NCBI GenBank assembly: GCA_015680685.1
Contig: MNCI01011336.1
Location: 522,574-586,573 of the forward strand
Length of the DNA: 64,000 nucleotides
Origin: Gnetum montanum
Lineage: Eukaryota > Streptophyta > Gnetopsida > Gnetales > Gnetaceae
Direction of reading: 5' to 3'
Under the pieces are notes generated by a model. It ran no database searches. It worked only from the letters and a program-made list of their open reading frames with translations, and was not told where the DNA came from. Positions within the stretch are counted from its first letter, which is position 1. Each line of letters begins with the position of its first letter. Made by a program: the position numbers and the translations under genes. Positions 1-9,886 of this stretch are shown one piece after another.

Positions 1-770
1 ACGCAAGTAACTACAACTTTTTCTTTCATGTTGGAAAGCCTTTGAACCTACTACATCCTTGGGGCATTCTTTTGTTTTGCATACTTCCTATGCTATGCTA
101 CGCTATGTAGCGTAGCATAGTGTAGCAGCCAATGTGTCATACATCCTTACCTAATCCACAATATTTTACTAAGAAATTTTGCTTGAGGCCTAAGGGTTAA
201 ATGGGATAGCTAGTTTTAGAGGCCAAAGCACTACCAGGTGTAATCCTCCTATTGGGCCCACTTGGTAGAGGGGATTTTGTGCATTCTTTCCTTGCTACAT
301 TGTGCTACGCTGCACAGTGTAGCACCCTGTGTTGGTTGAATCCCAACTTATTTGTCATAGGATGTTTATTATGTTCTAGTATGTTGGTAGATCAAGCTTG
401 CTAGATGATTGTAACATGGGAAAATGCTTTGGAAGACTAACTTGTTACCAACTTGCATCTTGGATGCTTGATTGGTCTCTTCAAGGCTTTCTACGCTATG
501 TAGCATAGCGTAGCATAGTAGATTTCCCTTCTAGAAAACTTGCCAAACTATTTAGCTCATCCTAAATACTTTCGACAACTCCCAGCAAAGTTTTTGGATA
601 GAATGTCAACTAGGTTAATTGTCTAGCTGGGTAGGCCTGTTAGCCCAGGAGATAGAAAACTTGCTAGGCTGTACAGTCTATCATTAGTGCCTACACTATT
701 TTGATGGCTCATCATGATGCTACACTTGTGGAAATCCTTGTCCGAATTCCAAGACATTGCTGAAGCATTA
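1..770. repeat. Hairpin-core repeats, about 200-bp spacing
   Basis: No gene is visible here. Three perfect inverted repeats built from the word CTACGCTATG/CATAGCGTAG stand at regular distance: arms 93-104 and 109-120 (12 bp, 4-base loop), arms 302-308 and 319-325 (7 bp, 10-base loop), arms 491-500 and 504-513 (10 bp, 3-base loop). A weaker relative (GCTAGGCTGTACAG) is near 670. Sequence between the cores is only weakly similar. The layout resembles the array at 1741-3799 but with a different core word. It probably belongs to the same retroelement group, either as an LTR or as an intron array. Which element owns it cannot be decided because the window starts here. Confidence 0.5.
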
Positions 771-804
771 GGGTCCTAAAATTTTATGGTGTTTCAATGT
801 CCAT

Positions 805-815
805 ACTCCAATCCT
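805..815 (-). other. Splice-acceptor-like site ending the PR-RT spacer of A-
   Basis: On the minus strand the sequence reads GATTGATATGTAG followed by GATTGG. A+ has GGTTTACATGTAG followed by GACCAAAG at 24950, with matching upstream sequence (TTAATGTGCTWATGRTT). Conservation of the AG and its upstream context in two diverged copies supports an intron end. The exon sequence after it does not match A+ beyond a few bases. Confidence 0.5.
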
Positions 816-1227
816 ACATATCAATCATTAGCACATTAAGTGGAATCTTGGTAAAATAAGTAAATAATGCCAAAATGATATAAAATACAAACTATGCATG
901 GATCATCCCAAACATGTTATTTCATGATCAAACAAGGTGCAAACAAGGTTAATGAAACATACAAGAGGTAGATGAAGATAAATAAGATGAAACCAATACT
1001 TCATAAGGTTAAAAAAAGATCAAACGATGGGAACACTTGGTGGAATGGGATCAAGTGATGCTCTAATGATGAAAAATAAAGCCAAATGACATCATAGGGC
1101 TGAAGATGAAGGTTAACATTACATAACAAGGTCAAATCAAGCTAGAAACAGTGAAACAAGGCTAAACTAATCAAGGTATAAAACATCAAGTAAAACATGA
1201 TCAATATTGGTAAATTAAGATTAGATT
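816..1227. other. Intron 3' part of A-, no gene
   Basis: AT-rich sequence without a supportable reading frame. It matches the reverse complement of about 24700-24940 in A+ (shared words around AGCACATTAAGTG and AATAAATAATGC), so it is the 3' end of the PR-RT spacer of A-. Confidence 0.5.
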
Positions 1228-1625
1228 GTGCTAGTTTTAGGCCTTAGCAAGCCATAATGCTAGTTTAAGGCCTTGGCAGATCATGTTGTTTGTTTAAAGC
1301 CTTGGTGGACCATATGATGATTACATGGTATCAAATGATGATCAAGGATTATTAAACCACATCACCTAACATCAATCAGAGGTTAAACAAGTTCAATAGA
1401 GGTTACAAGAGAGATAATAAAGTAGATACAGTGAAATTGGAGCTAAGTAAAAGTTGAAAGAGGTCAACTAATGATCTCTAAAAGTCAACCATGCATTGCA
1501 ATATCAAAATAAGTCAAAATACCATGAGATAAGATAAAATCACTTAGGGTGGAAAACATGTGGTAAAAGAATATCAATATTCATTAAATAGTGCTAGATT
1601 TTTCCAGTTTAGGCCTTAGCAATTT
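1228..1625. repeat. GGCC-type short repeats (RT side of A- spacer)
   Basis: Copies of the word AGTTTTAGGCCTTAGCAAGCCAT or close variants are at about 1231, 1261, 1292 and 1607. The same word family forms a denser cluster at 6560-6912 and appears in inverted orientation in A+ (14560-14640, 24360-24700, 28440-28600). The rest of the stretch is AT-rich without a gene. Confidence 0.6.
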
Positions 1626-1740
1626 ATGGTAGAGGTCTACAAGGCTGATAGGTGAGTTTGAACACATCATGAACTTACTTCAAGGTTATTTGAAGGTAGA
1701 AATGGTACCTTCTCTTATGAGTACCCTGGGCTCTCCTAGG

Positions 1741-3799
1741 GACTACACTAGCCAATGTAGTTGGGATAGGCCCTAGCATATTCAACATTAGTAGTAGTTT
1801 CTTAGGTTCATTGTGGCTAGTTTTAAGTCCTTGATAGTATATATTACTAGTGTAGTAGATTGGGGTTGAAGATTGGTGCATTTGGACTTTTTTTTTAATC
1901 CTACATAAGCTAAAAATGATGTCAAAATTTGTGACTACACTAGCTAGCATAGTCTAGACCTATTCCAGTGTAGATGCATGTGAGAAATGGGTTTATGGAG
2001 TTTTAGAGTTGGAACTAGTGTTCCATCAACTTCTTAGGGTAGCATAAGGTATGGGAAGGGCTAAATTAGACATTTGGAAGGTAAAATAGATTATCAAAAT
2101 TGAAGTTTTAGCATCTACACCTCATAACTATGTTGGCTAGTGTAGTTGAGGGTTCCTTTAGCATAGGTGAAACAAAATATAAGTTTTTCATGGTTGGGAA
2201 AGATCAAATTATTACTAGGTTTAGGATCGCAAGGTTCTAGTCTTCCAAAATCAACATTTTGATCATTCTAAGTGTTATTATGTTGGTTAAGCCACCTTGG
2301 GATAGGGACTATGCTAGCCAACATAGTATCACACCTACCTTAGCATAGATGCATGGAATCTAGCATTCCCATGATTTAAAAAAGGTAAAATTGTCACTAG
2401 GTAATGTTGAGTAATGTTCTAGGTGTCTTAAGTCAAATTTTAGATCATTTGGGAGGCTAAGACACTAATTACATCAACTCATAATCATGACGACACTAGG
2501 ACTATGCTAGCTAGTTTAGTCATGACATGTTTTAGTGTAGTAAGATGTGAAATCTAGCTTTTGGTAGGTTTTCATAATCAATCGACTACGTTCTTGGATT
2601 CCTAGTGTCTCTAGCTAGTGTTTTGGCTTAAGAGGATCAATTTGGAAGATTGTTTGAGTACTAAACTGAATATTTTTCATTTGGACTACATTTGCCAATG
2701 TAGTTGAGCCTAGCCTTAGTGTAGATGAGGTGAATTTAACATTTCTAGGATTAAAACGAGGTGGAATTATAGCTAGGTAAGGCCAAACAAGATTATGAGT
2801 TTCCAAGTTAGGTTATGGACTACATGGAGTGTCAACTTACTAGTCAAATCAACCTAGGACCATGACTATGTTGGGACTACACTAGCCAACATAGTCCAAG
2901 CCTCCTCTAGCATAGTCACAAGATGAATCTTGGATTTCTAGTGAAATTCCATGGTTTATTGATTGGATTTCTGGGTTTTAAGATCACTAGTTTTTAAAAC
3001 TAGGGTTTCAAGCCTAAAATGGTTAGTTTTGATGGTTTTTTAGATGTCAAAATGGCCATACACCATTGGACTACACTAACTAGTGTAGTCCCAATGCAGA
3101 TGTGGGATGCATGATGAGTTAGAGCCACTTTCAACTCAAGTTGTAGGGTTTAGTGGTCTCTAAAGTCTCTAGTAGGGTTTGGAGTTGAGATGATGTACTC
3201 AGATGTCAATTTGACATGTTCAAGATCCATTTTGGTGTTTCCATAGGTTGACTACACTAGGACTATGCTAACTAGTGTAGTCAAGCTTATTCCACAATAG
3301 AAAAAAAATGAAAATAAGTTTTCATCTAGTTTTTACTTGGTTATTTACCATTTTAGGCTTATTAGGAGCTATGGAAAGGTGTGGTGTCCAAGGTATGTCA
3401 CTTTCATTGCTACTTTTGGCTTTTAATATCCATTTCCCACCCATCTACGCTAGGACAACACTAGGGTGGGCTCATTCCAAATGTAGTCACAAGTTTTAGA
3501 TTGTGTTTGACTTGCTCTAGATTAGTTGTTTGTTATTTTAAGGCAACTAGAGGTTCTAGGGTGATGTTAAGGTTAAAATATATCATTTGAAGGTTATTTT
3601 AGGTTCTTAATGGTTCATCTTCTTCCAACCACACTGGGTGTATGCTAGCTAGTGTAGTCTTGGCAATGCCTAATGTAGTATGAAGGTGGAAGTAGGAAAT
3701 TTTTCATTTTTTCTTCATTTTCTTAGGTTAAGGCTATTTTTGATTTTTGTTATTCATTCCTTACTCAAATATGTTAGGACTATGATAGCCAATGTCGTT
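1741..3799. repeat. Diverged satellite-like array, about 190-bp units, palindromic cores
   Basis: A core of type GACTACACTAGC/GCTAGTGTAGTC recurs at 1741, 1933, 2126, 2307, 2500, 2684, 2875, 3069, 3261, about 3445 (weak), 3641 and 3777. Spacing is 181-196 bp except for the last step (136 bp). The copy at 3069-3090 is a perfect inverted repeat with 10-bp arms and a 2-base centre. Outside the core, units share further phrases, for example a second block about 20 bp downstream (CTTAGTGTAGATG variants at 1961, 2336, 2529, 2711), so whole units, not only cores, are repeated. Units are heavily diverged. The array occupies the same place in A- as the array at 20650-24250 occupies in A+. Tat-lineage elements are known to generate such tandem repeats in non-coding parts. 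Confidence 0.8.
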
Positions 3800-4571
3800 A
3801 AGGTCTTCCCCAACATAGTCCATGCAAACAAAATGATTGTTTGATGTTTTTTTGACCAATTTTATGAACTTTCAAAGTTTCCAAAGGTTCTAGTTAGGGT
3901 TTGGTGCATGGTGTGGCAATTTCAAAGTTGATCAGGCGTTTGGTTGATGGTTACCTAAACTAGAAAGTTTTGATGTGGGTTTTGCCCTTTCTTGTTGTTT
4001 GGTTTTTGTCAATGCCAACACCTACTTTCCCATTTTCAGCATAAGGTTTTATGGCATGTATGGTAGGTTGTGAGGTGGTTTTTCATAGCATTTGGAATTT
4101 TAAAATCCATTCCCAAACTTTTCAAGCTTAGACCCAAATGTAGTTACCCTAGGAAAGCCCAAATCCAAGTGTGCTAGGATTTTAAGTGGCTTCTTGTAGA
4201 GGAGCCTAGTGGTGCCCTCTTAAATTTGAGTTTTTGCATAATTGATTTCCCATTCACGTAGTGTTGTCCCACTTTCAAATTATTATCATGAAGTTTAGTG
4301 GGACTTGGATGATTGTTTTGGAAAACTAAAGGTTTTGGTAGTGGGTGCCTAAGTTTGGGATTGATTTTCTTATTCCAATTTTGTATAAATCATTCCTTCT
4401 ACACCACTCCCATCCTACAAGCACATTGCACTAGATCTCTAATCATGTTCTAGCCTATAATTCACCTACTAGCAATGTTACCTAGGCCTTCTACCTCTAG
4501 AAGTAGGCATAATTACTAGAAGGCCTCCCAGAAGCTTAAGGATTTTGATGGTTTCTACATTAGTTATCATC
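3800..4571. other. Spacer without recognisable gene
   Basis: AT-rich, with stops in all frames at short distance. One further weak core-like word (AACTTTTCAAGC area) is not convincing. I see nothing else in it. Confidence 0.4.
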
Positions 4572-4724
4572 ATGTCAAAGAGGAAGGCTTCAACCAGAAG
4601 GAATATAGACCTAGAGGAGGCTGACACTACTACCCAAGGACTTTCCAACCTTCCACTACTAGTGATTAGTGAATGCTCCACTACTATGACTCCTAGGTAC
4701 ACAAATCCCAACCACTTTATGTGA
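4572..4724 (+). CDS. Candidate first exon of the antisense gene of A-
   Basis: A short open frame of 50 codons begins MSKRKASTRRNIDLEEADT and continues with a Ser/Thr-rich stretch to NPNHFM and a stop at 4722-4724. The start is basic (KRK, RR), like a nuclear-localisation signal, then acidic. It lies on the strand opposite to A- and upstream of a T-rich stretch that ends in a good splice acceptor at 6133, so it could be exon 1 of the gene whose last exon is at 6134-6205. I do not recognise the protein family. It could be a chance open frame: length alone is not evidence, and the matching exon in A+ was not found with certainty. Low confidence. Confidence 0.3.
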   Translation: MSKRKASTRRNIDLEEADTTTQGLSNLPLLVISECSTTMTPRYTNPNHFM

Positions 4725-4749
4725 AATTTTACTAGAATCTTACGCATTT

Positions 4750-6133
4750 TTTGTTGTGCATAATTGTTTGTTTATTGAAATTAAATTTCATAAAATTTCT
4801 AAGTTATATATAGGCTATTTTTATGGTTTTTTAATTTTTCTTTATTTTTGGGATTATTGTATGTTTAATTAAAAAAAATTTAGTCAATTCCATGTGTTTT
4901 TCTATAGTTTTGGGCAAAAAGCAACATCACTTTTGTAATTTTTTTCATGTCTAAATGGTATAGAAATTTTAGTTTTTATGGATATGGGATTGTAGTACTC
5001 TATTTAATGGTCAAATTGGTTTTTGAACCACTAGATTCTAACTTCTAATTAATTTTCTATGAATTTTTCCACAAGCTACTATTTAGTGGATTTTCTATTT
5101 TTTGGTCATTTTACATGTTATATTGGTATTTTTTCATGTCAAAATCGTAAAGAGTTTTTTGGATTTTATATTTTTGATTTTTATGGCCTTTTTATCAATT
5201 TCCATGGCTATGAAATCACTAAATTTTGATGTATGGTTAATTTTTGGTAAAGTTTTTCATGAACTTGTGCAAACTAGTATTTTGGCTTTTACAATTTTGT
5301 TGACTTTGCATTTTTTCTGCAAAAATGGCTAGACATTTTTATGTTTTCTACTTTTGGATTTTTATTTTATCATTTAATGATTCCAATAGCTATGGAATCA
5401 CTAAATTTGGATGCATGCTTAATTTTTTGGTCATTTTTTTTGTTGATGGATATCAAGTGAGGTTTTTGGTTTTCATGGTTTTACCCTTATGAAGATGGAC
5501 AATGTTGGCACTTTGGAAAATTTTTTTAGCTAATGTACTAGGTTCTTATGGATACTCTAAGATATTAGGGATATTTTGGAAGTGTGTTTACAAGTTTTAA
5601 AAAAAAATTTATACTTTTTATCAATCATCTATTACAACCGTTTTCTACAGTTTTGGGTTCTTGTGCAATTTTTGTTGAATTTTGTTATCATTTTGGGTTG
5701 TGCTTTAAAATTTTTTTCCCAAGGTTAGAACTAAAAAATGTATGTTAAATTTTCTTGATTTTCATGCCTAGACAACTCCCAACCTTATAAAAAAATTTAC
5801 TTCGAATTTATCATTTTTGTCCAAGTGTAAATTATTCTATATAGTTGTAGTTCTGGCTATGAAAACTACAAACCTCCTTATTTCTATAGGAAGCTTTGGT
5901 ATTTTTGGTGTATTTTTCTAGTTAATTTAAAAGGTTTAAAAAGGTTTTTACATGTAGGATTTTAGTTCTCAATAGTCATTTGAATTTTTTGAAAATTTTG
6001 ACTAGCCATCCTAGAGTTTTTACTATGGATGATTTCACCATTAACTAGGATGCCTAGTAAAATTTTGCAAAACTTAATTTTGAATTCATGCCTCTTTTTG
6101 ATTACTTATTGAATATGTTTTATTATTGTACAG
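4750..6133 (+). other. T-rich intron-like stretch of the antisense gene (A-)
   Basis: The stretch is strongly T-rich on the plus strand and ends TTTTATTATTGTACAG at 6133, a good plant splice acceptor with a polypyrimidine/T-rich tract before it. The 18.65-20.1 kb stretch of A+ is similarly A-rich, that is T-rich on the antisense strand. Open frames here are short, hydrophobic and low in complexity, as expected from T-rich DNA, and are not reported as genes. Confidence 0.45.
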
Positions 6134-6205
6134 GTACCAAGTAACACAAAAAACCCTAGTGGTAAGGACAGAAATGCTCCTCAACCCCCTCTAGTAGCCC
6201 CTTAG
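6134..6205 (+). CDS. Last exon of the antisense gene in A-
   Basis: After the acceptor TTGTACAG the frame reads 23 codons ending NPSGKDRNAPQPPLVAP and TAG. The counterpart in A+ (15050 to 14976 on the minus strand) ends NGEGGNDPPLPPPNAP and TAG, 24 codons after its own acceptor TGTATTTTAG. Common to both are the acceptor, exon length, the N-(P/G)-S/G-G...N-(A/D)-P...PP...AP pattern and the stop. Both exons run antisense to the retroelement that carries them. The product is unknown; only a Pro/Gly-rich tail is visible. In A- the internal exons seen in A+ seem to be missing, so this copy is a remnant. Confidence 0.5.
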   Translation, partial: VPSNTKNPSGKDRNAPQPPLVAP

Positions 6206-6559
6206 TACCATTGTTTGGTCATTGTCTTTGGTTATCCAATTTGCTATTAATGTTTTTTATGTTATTATTTTGTTGTGGATAGTGTTAGCCATTGATGTTT
6301 GAGAGATGGTTTATTGTTTAAACTTTCCTAACCTTGGTTACCATATTAGAGACATTAGACTATTATTATTATTAAATTTTAATTTGGTTTATATGTTTCA
6401 ATTCTTAATGTTTTAATTCATGGTATGCATTTTATGTTTTCATTCATGTTATAGGCTATGTTGGTTAACTTATGAAACTATGATTATTTATAAAAAGGTA
6501 AAATTAGCTATATGTTGGCTACTAGGATGTGAACTAGGTTGTAAATAGTGATAAAGTAT

Positions 6560-6912
6560 TTGTCAGTTTTAGGCCATGGTGGGCCACCTGTTTAAGGCCT
6601 TGGTAGGCGATGCGTTTTTCCAGTTTTAGGCAATGGTAGGCCATGCATTTTGCCAATTTTAGGCCATGGTGGACCATAATTTTAGGCCTTATCAAGCTAT
6701 GAGTTTTCCATTGTTAGGCCTTAGCAAGCTTTGACATTGCTAGTTTTAGGCCTTAGCGAGCCATGTGATGTTTTACTAGCTTCAGGCCATGGTGATCCAT
6801 GTGAAGTTTTGCCAGTTTTACATCATGGTGGGCCCTACAATGTTTTGTTAGTTTTATGCCATAGAGCCCTATGTTTTGCCAATTTTAGGCCACGGTAGGC
6901 CTTATGTTTTTA
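6560..6912. repeat. GGCC short-repeat cluster (PR side of A- spacer)
   Basis: About eleven degenerate copies of AGTTTTAGGCCATGGTGGGCCAT stand at 25-38-bp steps (6563, 6590, 6617, 6652, 6680, 6711, 6740, 6778, 6814, 6848, 6878). Variation is mainly between CATGGTGG and TTAGCAAG in the middle. The unit contains an imperfect GGCC...GGCC inverted repeat. Clusters of this word lie on both sides of the PR-RT spacer in both A- and A+. Confidence 0.75.
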
Positions 6913-7515
6913 AATTTTTTATGAGTTTTTCATGTTTTCAAGTTTTTTTGATATTTTTCTATTTTATTTTCTAAAAGATAAAGACTTGAAAAAGTAAATT
7001 GCAAAAAAAAGTGGACCATAGGCTATGTGCAAAGTAAAGGTTAAAACAAAGTGAAACAAAAATAAACAAAACGGTGCATACAAGAGATGTTTTGACTAGA
7101 CTAAGGAGGTTATAGACAAAACAAACTATATGGTTATAGGTGCAAAGAGAAAATTAGGGAAGATATATTAATTATGCAAATGCTTCCTAATATTTGAAAG
7201 ATAAGGAAAGGTATATGGCCTACTTTGCACAATCTAGTGTTTTCCATTTTATTCCCTAACTATGTTGAAGGGGAGCTCTTCCCATGGTGCATTCATGGGT
7301 CCATTGTTGTTGGCCTCAACCTCTCGTGCTCTATTGAGCTACTCAACTTTGTGGCTAACATTAGGATTTTCTTCCTAAAACTCCACTTTGGACCCTTATT
7401 TGATGTCAATGTTGTTAATGATCAAAGGTACTACACTATTTCCATGGATGATTAGGTCATCTCCCTCATAAGGTAGATGAAGTTTTTAGTGCATTGGTGA
7501 GCAAACAGCTCACAA
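6913..7515. other. End of PR exon and 5' part of spacer, A-
   Basis: On the minus strand, 7515 to about 7190 aligns with the tail of the protease exon of A+ (13930-14280). Shared residues include W-x-E-L-P-F-N-I then S-R-P-Y-x-F-P and a K-x-L-H ending near 7170. No intact frame remains. 6913-7170 is AT-rich spacer. Confidence 0.5.
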
Positions 7516-8435
7516 TTAAGCTAGCCAAGGCCTTCTTAGGATAAGGTTGAATCCTATTGTCTCTTCCACCACCAAGAAATTAGCCATTATGGGGAATTGT
7601 TTACCTGCCACAAATTCTAAAGAAATGAAGCCTTTTACATCGACTTGAGATCCATTGAAGGATTTAAGAGTAGTTGTTGAAGTATGTTGCATATGCTCAA
7701 TTATACCTAGACATTCTACAATGGCATAAGGTATTACGTTTGTTATAGCTCCATCATCAATATGTACCCTATGCACTTTGTATTGTCCTATCCTTATGGT
7801 TATAAATATGGGAGTCTTAGTTATCTCATTATCTTGGGGATTGGTGTTGACTTTGCTATCATGAAATACTACTATCATTGACCTCGTTTCTTGCTTTAGT
7901 GAAGGTGGTACCATCACTACATGGATGGACACTTCACTAGTAGGGATGTCCTTGCTAACAAGAATAAAGATCAACATCTTGACTAATGCTTCACAGTGTG
8001 TAGTAGAAGTCATTATAAGGTCATACGAGCTAAGGAAGATATTCTTTTATTTTAACAACTATTTAACTTGTGCCATCACAATGAGGAAGTCCTTTTCATT
8101 GGTTGTAGGCTTTTCATTTTTACCATTCTCAACTTTCTTCGTGTACCCAAAAATGCAAACTTCATGCTTTAATGGTTATGTTTTGGCTTCTTTTCCCTTC
8201 CGCTATGATTTGGGGTCTTCTTGTGGTTGACTGGTTAAAGAGGTTTGTGCACTAGAACTCATCAAAACAAACGATATGTGAGTGAGCTTTGGTGGACCCA
8301 CTTCCTTCCATTCCTTGGCCTATTTGTTGTCATTGTTTTTAGGTTTCGACATAGGCTTCTTACATTGTTTACTTAGGGATTTCTTGTTGTTTTTTATTGG
8401 TTGTGAAGAAGCTTGAAACGCCACAAAAATTTGCA
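7516..8435 (-). pseudogene. Retroviral-type aspartic protease and gag-PR linker of A-
   Basis: The 165-codon frame from 8013 to 7516 is open throughout. It encodes the pol-side protease of a Tat/Ogre-like element: central motif YKVHRVHIDDGAITNVIPY with DDG in place of the usual D(S/T)G, and the late motif FNLILRRPWL, which corresponds to the ILGRPW flap-end motif. Upstream (8420 to 8014) a Lys/Ser/Pro-rich linker (SQPIKNNKKSLSKQ) continues with frameshifts and matches the linker of A+ at 13020-13380 (SQPMIDNKKTSTKQ). Residue identity with the A+ protease (13381-14062) is high along the whole domain, so both belong to one family. Linker homology stops at about 8435, where the LTR of A+ begins. 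The continuation upstream (gag) is found at 30641 and beyond. Confidence 0.8.
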
Positions 8436-9863
8436 TGTTATGGTCAATTTTCATCATGTAGCTTTCACCACATGAAACTTGAGGTAAAACTTCATTGTAA
8501 ATGTGAAGATTATAATACAAAAAGGGAAATCTCACATATTCCATACTTTTGGGATTGAAAAATGACTCATAAGTGTTTATATTTAGGGTTGAGGAGGGGG
8601 GTTAAAAATGCCATTTGGAAAGCCTTAAATGGAAATTTGATGGGTTCTATGGGGGCTATACACTTTTCTATGTTGGAAACATTTGCAAGGGGTAAATCTT
8701 ACCTACCCCCAATGTGGAGGGATGGGGATTTTTCCCTCAGCATGAAAACCTTCCCCCACCACCCCCCAACCCCAAGTGTGGAGACTACATGCACAATGTA
8801 GAAACCTTTCCCCTTTAGCATGGAAGTTTCCCCCAACATGGAAACTACATACCCCTAGCATGGAAGTCACAAAAGCTAAACTTCATCACTCCATGCACTC
8901 CAACGTTGATCAGCCACTATAGCAAACATGGTAGAAGGCTTAACATGGAAGATTCATCTCTACCATAGAAGGTGTTTTCCCATTACTATTTATAGTAAAT
9001 GGAATGGCCATGGGGGTTTTTCACTTACTATATATGGTATTTCCCCAAATTTTTGCATCCATCTCACCTATACGAGGTAGAAATTTGCAACAACATAACA
9101 ATCAATTTGTAGTGATTGTGTAGCCAAATTACAATCATTTTGTAGCACCATTCATAGCCGAAAACCTAGAAAAACTAGCCTCAAATAGCTTTTATAGGTT
9201 CCAAACTCTTTGGTAGTTTGAAACTTTTAGCATTTCCACACTTGGGCATTTTTAAGCATTCAAGAGCCCTTGCAATCTCCCATGCTTATATTCTCTTGAG
9301 CCCCAATGTGGAAGCATTGTAGCCTTTGAAACCCCCCTATGACTTGTGAAATTTTGGTGTCAACACTACATTTCTAGGACTCCCAACCCCCAAGGTGGAG
9401 TAATTTGGTAGCCAATTTTCTCACTTTTCTCATCTCCTAGTAGTGACCCAAGTTGCAGATCTGAATTTGTAGTAGAGAAGGTTTGAAAGCATCAAGAGTG
9501 ACTTAGTATCCAAATCATGGAATAGATCACATCAGCTTTAATGAGCTTTGAACTTCTGCCTTAGTGAACCCCCCTTTTTTCTCTCACAGGAAACTCTTAT
9601 ATACATTCCTAAAGTTATTCTCCATTCATTTAAATAAAGTTTCAATTTTCAGTTTGTGTGCAATTTGTTTCACTTGTGATTTCCAAATCTACATTTTCTT
9701 TATTTTTATATCATTCATTTTACATTCTTTAAGTCCTTTGATGATCTACTAGACCATTCAGGGCACATGGAAATCCATTTTTCGAAGGCCCTACAGATTC
9801 TAGGTTGAGGTTGTTGCACTAGATCTATTAGTTTTCTAGTAATCAATATTTCTAGTTACAATA
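8436..9863 (+). repeat. 5' LTR of A+
   Basis: The segment begins TGTTATGGTCAATTTTCATC and matches 29370-30640 along its length (shared blocks include the starts, the region around 9090-9330 and the end GATCAATATTTCTAGTT). About 290 bp present here (8765-9055) are replaced in the 3' LTR by a C-run and an n. Core-like words recur inside (ATGTTGGAAA 8671, CCAATGTGGAGGG 8709, AGCATGGAAG 8816, ACATGGAAAC 8836, AGCATGGAAG 8857), the same word type as in the A+ intron array. A PBS follows 7 bases after the end. The exact left border is uncertain by about 15 bp. Confidence 0.75.
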
Positions 9864-9869
9864 GTTTTT

Positions 9870-9886
9870 TGGTGCTAGAAGGAGGG
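9870..9886 (+). other. Primer-binding site of A+
   Basis: TGGTGCTAGAAGGAGGG directly follows the 5' LTR. Element B has TGGCACTAGAAGGAGGG in the same place and A- has a three-transition variant. I did not match it to a specific tRNA. Confidence 0.7.

Larger units (their letters stand above)
781..8435 (-). mobile_element. Element A-, left half (PR to intron 3' end)
   Basis: This is the downstream part of a Tat/Ogre-like Ty3/gypsy element on the minus strand. Read on that strand it holds the gag-PR linker and protease (8435 to 7516), GGCC repeats (6912-6560), an antisense gene remnant (on the plus strand), a T-rich stretch, a 190-bp array and a splice-acceptor-like site near 813. The same order occurs in the plus-strand copy A+ (12.9-24.95 kb). 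Near the acceptor the two copies share the phrase AAGCACATTAAGTG followed by an AT-rich stretch. The RT that should follow is absent: sequence left of about 780 is unrelated to A+ pol. The upstream half (gag, PBS, LTR) lies at 30641-35130, separated by insertion of A+. Confidence 0.75.

Noticed and set aside
93-120. Hairpin as microRNA precursor
   Set aside because: Stem only 12 bp with a 4-base loop; too short.
3308-3499. 63-codon frame with signal-peptide-like start
   Set aside because: Falls inside the 190-bp array; equivalent units have stops.
1-4000. CRISPR-like array (regular spacing of palindromic repeats)
   Set aside because: Plant nuclear sequence; units about 190 bp and similar throughout, with no unique spacers and no cas genes.
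5102-5332. Hydrophobic 76-codon frame, membrane-protein-like
   Set aside because: T-rich DNA translates into Phe/Leu/Ile in any frame; it lies in an intron-like stretch and is not conserved.
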